Of a stretch of 64,000 bases of DNA, positions 58,101 through 64,000 are shown piece after piece. Within the stretch, counting starts at the first letter, position 1, and every line of letters begins with the position of its first letter. The DNA is from Carallia brachiata (Eukaryota; Streptophyta; Magnoliopsida; Malpighiales; Rhizophoraceae): positions 6,816,945-6,880,944 of the forward strand of contig JADCRB010000013.1 in NCBI GenBank assembly GCA_021464245.1. Direction: 5' to 3'. Under the pieces are notes generated by a model. The model was given only the letters and a program-made list of their open reading frames with translations. It ran no database searches and was not told where the DNA came from. The position numbers were made by a program, and so were the translations under genes.

Positions 58101-59537
58101 TCATGGACTGGTGAAACAGCGACACCTTTTCCTTTATCCTTCATAATTTGACCCAATTTCTCTGTTTCCATATCTGCATCGACTTTGGCCCCTGCAAACT
58201 CTTTTCTGACCTCTTTATTTGACTCTTGTGCTTCAATTACCCCTACCTCTACATCAAGATCATCAAGATCACTCACCCTTTCTTCTCTAATCCCCCTTTC
58301 CAAATACAATGGCTGCTCCAGGATACTTTCCTCCTCCCACCCTGAACTTCTTCCTTCAAAACCTGTCCTTCCCAGTCTCCATCCTCACCGCCAACATTCC
58401 CAACTTCACCATCATTAATTCTGGTGTTATAATTCAAGTTCTCACCACAGTTAGGCATCCCATCTACTTCCTTGACCACATCTTTGTCACCAGAAACACT
58501 CTCTTTATGGGGCTCATTTTCTTCATCCTTTACCTGATTATTACCCTGGGTGTCACCCTCAATATCTCGTTTATGAAGGGTCATCTTGTCATTCTCATTC
58601 ACTTCCCCACTCTTTTCTTCAACGATAACACCTTCCTCAACAACTTCTTGCTCAGCAACTGGAGGAACTGATGCAGGCTCTGGTTCAAGCTCTCCTTCTT
58701 CCATTTCACTGCTGCTCCCACTCTCAACACTCTTCACCTCCATTTCAATACCTTTTACCTCCACTTCACTTTTCTTCCCCACTTCCACACTCTTGGATTC
58801 TTCACTCTTCTTTTCCACTTCCACGCTCTTTGATTGCTCACTCCCTGAATCCTTGGAGTACGTTGGCGATGACTTTGATTTTGAAGTTGATGACTTGGCC
58901 TTCCCCTCATCCCTCCACCCACCTCTGACCGTCCTGGTCTGCTCACTACCTGAATCCCTTGACCAAGAGGGTGATTTCACATAATCTCTCAAACCCTTAG
59001 GAGAAGACCTGCTACCATTCATTCTTTCTTCGTTTCCAACCCTACCACCTCTATTACTCTCTTCAAAGTCCTTGCTTCCATTACCGAATCTCCTCCACGA
59101 CGAAACACTCCCTTCTCTTCTCGACCTATCCCTCTCTGACCTAAACCCCTTTGGAAACTCCCTCCGGGAACCACAAAAAGTATCCGAACTGTAAGCACTC
59201 CTCTCACCACCACCACCACCACCAACACCACCAGCAGTAAAGCCTTCTCTGCTACTGTACCTTCAAACCCTAACCCTAAGCCTTTTCTCCTATCAAAGCC
59301 TTCGAAATCGTGATCAGATCGCTTCCGGACCATCCTGGAAAGCTCTCGACCATCATCATCCGCGGCAGATCGATCCCGATCATAACGGCTAGACGAAGAC
59401 GAGGTGGAAATTAACCCCTTGCGCACATTGTCTGATTTGTAATAGAAGCTTCGGGAAGATCGATTCGGATTCGAATCCTTAAGAGATTTTTTCTCCTTAC
59501 ATGAATCAAGATCATCACTTGATCTAAATCTCTTCAT
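55115..59537 (-). CDS. OBE4: OBERON4/TITANIA1-like PHD-finger protein, with three frameshifts
   Basis: Family role: nuclear PHD-finger proteins that act in pairs with OBE1/OBE2 to keep root and shoot meristems and embryo auxin responses. Two exons, 59537-56428 and 55678-55115, would give about 1224 residues once frames are reconciled (AtOBE4 about 1162). The N-terminus is Ser/Arg-rich and disordered. An acidic middle follows. The PHD-like Cys/His cluster, with CDCKVCSKKNGFCSACMC and WIGCDTCLHWCHADC, lies near 56890-56750. The C-terminal coiled coil (IKQAEAKMFQARADDARR on) is conserved. Three breaks occur: a base is missing at about 59259 (Gly-Tyr expected before SSREGF), a G is missing at about 58336 (C run on the plus strand), and an extra base sits in the A run 55437-55441, where the family reads EPLFDELE. 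Each break is flanked on both sides by well-conserved family sequence or continuous open frame, so assembly error is favoured. Confidence 0.92.
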
Positions 59538-59930
59538 TTTCCTAATTTCCCTTACAACAACAAGATCAACAACAATAAATACAACAAAAAATTACAAAAA
59601 AAATATTTAATAAAAGTAAAAGCACAATTTTTGCCGACCATAAAAGAAAAAAAACGTCACAAACCTGTAAAATTAACCAGAACTAGAGGACAATTTGTTC
59701 AAGGAAACGGCCGCTCCGCCGCCGCCGCCACCGCCACCGCCGCCGTCGCCACAAAACGAAAGAAGAGCAGCAGATTCTACCAGAGGAACAGTAACAGAGA
59801 TAAAGCAAAACGACAAGGCAGCCGGCGAATCGGAGTCATCGACGAATCTTCGCCGCCGGCGGCAGAAGGAGAGATGGAGAGAGAATCTTAGGTTAGGCGA
59901 ACTCAAGTAGAATAAGGAAAGCCTTTTACT
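59538..59930 (-). promoter_or_regulatory. 5' leader and promoter side of the OBE4-like gene
   Basis: Upstream of the ATG at 59537 the sequence is mixed, with a donor/acceptor-like pattern not resolved. A GC-rich triplet run, (CCG/CCA)n on the plus strand, sits at about 59709-59751. Such purine/pyrimidine triplet runs are common in plant leaders. The open frames across it, rich in Pro or Gly, are products of the repeat. Confidence 0.5.
59709..59751. repeat. GC-rich trinucleotide run
   Basis: A string of CCG and CCA triplets in the OBE4-like leader. It stands out against the AT-rich flanks. Confidence 0.85.
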
Positions 59931-61378
59931 TTTTTTTTTTTTTTTTCTTGGGAAAATCTCAACGGAGAAAATTCGTGGAATTTTCTTTGATACCCTATCC
60001 GCGTCTTCGGACGACGTGTCTTCGGTCTTCTAACCCTTTGATACCCAATTGCCAATTGTGTCTTTTTCCCAGTTGATTAAATAGAGAGACGCTTTTGACT
60101 ACAACTTCTCAAGGAATTTTTTCAATTTGACTTTTTTTTTTTTTTTTTTTTTGTCGGCACACAGCCTTTGATTTAACTTTTTCATTGTTTGAGCTTGAAA
60201 TATAAGTAAGAAAGAAATTGTGAAAAAAAAAATGATAAAAAAATAAAAGTAAAGAAAATAAATTTTTTACATGTTATTTAGATATGTGTGAAAAATGTGA
60301 AAAAAAATAATAAAAAAATTACTTATTTAGATATAACGAAAAAATTTAAAAAAAAAAAACTATGTATGAAATGAAAATTATACTCTTCATCTAATTAACG
60401 TATGGTTGCCTTGAATTCTTACTTTCTTTTTCATTGATAATTTGACGAGGGTATTTTGGTAAATTTATTAAATTCTATTTTTCTTCATTTTTCTTCCCAT
60501 TTTGGGAAGAAATTCCGTACTATATAGTTATTGAAAATTTGTACAGATTTTCTGTCCTTTTTTTTTCTTTAGCTTTTCCAAACATCAAATTATTCTTTTT
60601 TCAAGACAATTTCCTTCTCCTGTTTTTCTTTCTTTAACTTTCTTTGCACTCCAAACAAGCTATTAAGGTACATTTACAAAAATGAAGAACAATATTTGAT
60701 AATTTTTTTTTATTTATTTGGAGGTATGTTGAGTCGTGTATTACATGATAGGAGTAGTTCTATCTATTTTTATAAATTCATTTTCGTTTGATCTTTTGAA
60801 ATCAATCATTATTTCGCCGTTTTCTGTTCAATTGGTGGGTATTGACTGTGTTTCTCACTCTCAGAGATGTGCATTTTCGTTTTTTAGTTAACGAGTTAGA
60901 TTTCCTGTTTCAAACTTCAATTTTTGTTCAATCATTTTAATTCAATCATCATTTTGTCTATTTGTGGTTTGTTCCTCAGCTTTTAGGGTTAGGGTATATG
61001 ATTAAAATATAAGGTATAACTCAATTTTAGGAATCTGTGTAATAGTTTATTATTAGGGTAAAATTACAGTCAGTGGGGTTAAGGTATGATTTTGTAAGGT
61101 TTTGTGAGACTAATGGGTTGGGTTCCTATCCCCTTTGCTCAAGTTTTGTAAGGCTTTGTAATTTTTAAAACACAAAAAATATTTTAATGAAAAATAAAAT
61201 GGGTGTTAGTAATTAATTAATAGGATTTGATTAAATTATTTATTAATCTTTACTGTTTATTAAATTATAATATTAGCTTTCAATTATTATAATAAATATA
61301 TTGTCAAAGTTTGGTTTGTGATGTTCTTAAATAGGGAAACATAATGCTAACATTGGTTATGCATTGTGGTAAGAAGAA
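59931..61378. other. Intergenic region before the MuDR-type element
   Basis: T-rich and A-rich tracts dominate, including a T run of about 25 at 60127-60152. Near 60650-60665, CACTCCAAACAAGCTATTA looks like the right end of a Harbinger-type MITE, but no convincing left end was found. The left terminus of the transposon should lie here but cannot be fixed without the right terminus, which is outside the window. Confidence 0.5.
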
Positions 61379-64000
61379 ATGAAGGATGATATAGAGGACA
61401 GAGACTTTGTCACCTATATTGATGTGCTGCGGATGTGCAAGACAATGTATGATGTAGAGAATAAAGGATTTCGGCTGTCAACTCACACTGGATTATGGAT
61501 TAAAGGTGATGTCGATCTACATAAAGCTATTGATGAACAGAAGTCAGACACACTACACTTGTACCTGACAGCAGATGCAAAGTCAGCCCTTATACCTTAC
61601 TAGATTCCATATCCATATTCTAGCAATGGTGAAACTGGGGGTAACCAGTCTGTTCACGATGTTGTTGTTGATGATGTTAGTCTTAATAATGCTTTAAATG
61701 ATGTAGTAGATGTGGCTGAAAATTCTGGGATTGGAGTCAATAATAGCTCTAATTTTTCTGTTGTTGCTAATGCCTCTAAGACCCCTAGGAGAAGTCCTAG
61801 ATTGAAAATAGTATCTGAACAAACTGTTGATAAGAGGCATGTAGCTAAGAAGTTAAATGTGGACACTATTGATAGGTTACATGGCACACACAGTCTAAAG
61901 TCTAAATAAGGAAAGAAATTTGTCACTAAGGTTGTAACTAAAACATCTAATAATAAAAGTAAGAAGAAGAAACATATTAAGAAATCATATGTAAAAAAAA
62001 CCTAGTAATAACCAAGATAGAGTTAGGAGTAAGAGAAATAAACCTGCAAAGAGTCATTGATTGATGAAAATGTTGAGGTAAATGATGATGAGGATAGTAA
62101 AGATCTGGATTACAAGGTCTCAGATGAGGAATATGTGTTTGTTGAATCTGATGATGATGATGAATGGTTGAAAAGTGCAATTGATGAAGAAAAGATACAG
62201 GACAAGAATTTAGGTAATGATGATAGTGATAGTGACATGGTTGATAGTGATGATTCAAGGGACTTAGATAACTCATATGGGTATATCACTATTGATGAGG
62301 ATGAGGAAGAGAAAAGAATCAATTTGAGAAAAGTTGACCCAACTTTTGGGATTAATGGAATCCCTTTTAAGTATAAAGAGGGGAGAAAAGTAAAGTTGGC
62401 TGTCAAACAGTTGTTTACAGATGTTTGCAAGTTTAGGGATGTGTGAAGGGAATATGCTGTTTGGGAAAGAGTTAATTTATAGTACACTTAAAATCAAAAA
62501 GAACGTGTGGAGGCTAGGTGTGCTACTAAAGGTTTCCATTTTTATATTTGGGTATCTGAATTGTCGGTAGGTAAGACTTTCATGATTAAAAAATTGGTGG
62601 ACACCCATAATTGTGTAAGACCAGAAAAAATTAAGGGTGCCACAAATAAATGGATAATTAAAGTCTTACTACCATGGTTGAGGGTAGACCAAAACATGAG
62701 TCAAAAGTTGATGTTCCAATGCTTGAAAGATCCATATGGACTAGAGCCATCTAAAATGCAGTTATGGAAAGGAAAGACAAAGGCAATGGAGTGGATTGAT
62801 GGCTCACACACTTCTTCTTTCAAGAAATTGCCTAAATATCTAAATTTGCTCATTGAGACCAATCCTGGTAGTATAATCAAATTGAAGTTTGTAGATAAAG
62901 TTGATGAGAATGACACCTCGCCAAAAGTGTTTGGGAGAGTATTCATTTTTTTAAAAGCTTCCAAAGAAGGGTTCATTAATGGGTGTAGACCATTCATTGG
63001 GTTCTATGACACCTATTTAAAAGGAACATACAGTGGTTGTGTCTTGGTTGCAGTTGCTGTGGATGGAAATAAAGGCATATTCCCACTTGCTTATGCTGTT
63101 GTTGAGAATGAGTGCATTGCTAATTGAGATTGGTTTATAGACTGCCTATATCAAAGCATTGAACAAGACATGGAAGACAAGCCACTCACCTTTATGTTTG
63201 ATAGACAAAAAGTTTGTTTGTAACCTGCCTTGGTTTTTAATGTACAATTATATTCATAAGTTCCACTAACGGATTGTGTTTTCTTGTTTATTAATAGGGT
63301 ATGACCAATGCAGTCGATAAGCATTTTCCAAATTCCTCCCATAGGAAATGTGCTAGGCACATTTATGCAAATGTGAGGGCAAAATGGCATGGTCAAGAGT
63401 TGAGGACTCAATTCTGGAGGGATTGCAAAGCATATGCTTATACTGATCATAAAACTGCAATGAAAGTAATTGGTGAGATTGAAAAGAGTGATAAGGCAAT
63501 GAAATACCTTAAGTCCATTAAATCAAATCAGTGGTGTAGGTGAATCTTTGGGACTGAGGTAAAGAGTGATCACGTGACAAACAATATGACAGAGTCCTTT
63601 AATCAATAGATTGGGAAGTTTAGGAACAAACCAATCTTAAAACTCTTAGAGAACATAAGGGTAAAATTGATGGCTATGTTACATAAAAGATATGTCAAGG
63701 CTTGTAGTTGGGAAGGAAGAGTAACATCAAATGTAATGAACAAATTGATAGAAGTGTCAAAGGCAGCAAGGAATCTAAAGCTCATACCTACCAGCCAAGA
63801 TGAGTATTAAGTGTTAAATGATACTCAGAAGTTTTCAGTCAACCTCAACGGCATGACCTGCAGCTGTCGAGAGTGGATGGTTTCTGACATTCCATGCAAG
63901 CATGTGGCATGCTGTGTCAGTTATAAAAAAGGAAATCTAAAGGATTATTGTGATGATTCTTTCACTGTTCAGAAGTATTTGGCAACTCAGAAAAAAATCA
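61379..64000 (+). mobile_element. Decayed MuDR-type (MULE) transposase, 3' end outside the window
   Basis: One reading frame from the ATG at 61379 carries a MuDR transposase in order: an N-terminal region, an acidic middle with repeated Asp/Glu, the MuDR DNA-binding region (about 62330-62650), and a DDE catalytic core with Asp in GFYDTYLKGTYSG and in MFDRQK. A spliced joint (intron 63212-63297) leads to MTNAVDKHFPNSSHRKCARH, then NNMTESFN, and a SWIM zinc finger C-x-C...C-x-H (CSCREWMV to CKHVACC, about 63858-63915). It is dead: in-frame stops occur at 61601, 61907, 62444, 62480, 62489, 63125, 63541, 63607 and 63808, and a pair of compensating frameshifts lies near 61995-62055. The frame is otherwise kept for 2.4 kb. 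Codons to the right of 64000 are not visible. Terminal repeats were not found. Confidence 0.88.

Noticed and set aside
60184..60662. Possible Harbinger-type MITE ending CACTCCAAACAAGCTATTA
   Set aside because: The right end looks plausible with a TTA flank, but the best left candidate, CATTGTTTGAGCTTG, does not pair well and shows no matching target duplication.
62110..62487. Ser-rich minus-strand frame opposite the MULE
   Set aside because: It mirrors the Asp/Glu-rich middle of the decayed transposase and has no independent support.

Overview
This window is nuclear DNA from a flowering plant, most probably a eudicot. The genes have many short GT-AG introns, the intergenic DNA is very AT-rich, and the proteins and intron-split exons match Arabidopsis genes closely. 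I cannot name the species. Seven protein genes, one dead gene and one decayed transposon can be read by joining exons; no bacterial, organellar or viral segment was seen.

Layout from left to right. At 458-8176 (+) lies the 3' part of an alpha-N-acetylglucosaminidase gene (NAGLU/CYL1, GH89), whose first exons are outside the window. It converges on a PAO1-type polyamine oxidase at 16497-8969 (-). The stretch 16.5-23.5 kb is gene-free and repeat-rich: tRNA-derived SINE heads and a diverged duplicated block whose second copy was hit by a SINE-like element and a Tourist-like MITE. At 24427-23480 (-) is a small type-C response regulator (ARR22/24-like), and at 30565-27332 (-) a sterol C-24 methyltransferase (SMT1-like). 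The stretch 30.6-38.2 kb is AT-rich and holds MITEs, tandem repeats and a tiny retroposed insert. At 38986-41436 (+) is an RLF-like cytochrome b5-domain protein, followed by a broken DUF642 cell-wall gene at 43513-42009 (-). A Mutator-type MITE with a perfect 9-bp target duplication lies at 45646-46204. DNA topoisomerase II occupies 46812-53569 (+) in 19 exons. It converges on an OBERON4/TITANIA-like PHD-finger gene at 59537-55115 (-). A decayed MuDR-type transposase runs from 61379 off the right edge.

The genes are unrelated housekeeping or developmental loci. I see no operon-like or metabolic cluster and no convincing new biological system. The most useful observation concerns quality: three otherwise well-conserved genes (NAGLU, PAO, OBE4-like) carry five single-base frameshifts, all length changes in short runs of one base. 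TOP2 (1489 codons), SMT1 (344), the RLF-like gene and the response regulator read cleanly. This suggests residual indel errors from long-read assembly more than real gene loss. The best biological observations are the transposable-element insertions with visible target duplications or internal empty sites, and a three-residue insertion in the TOPRIM region of topoisomerase II.
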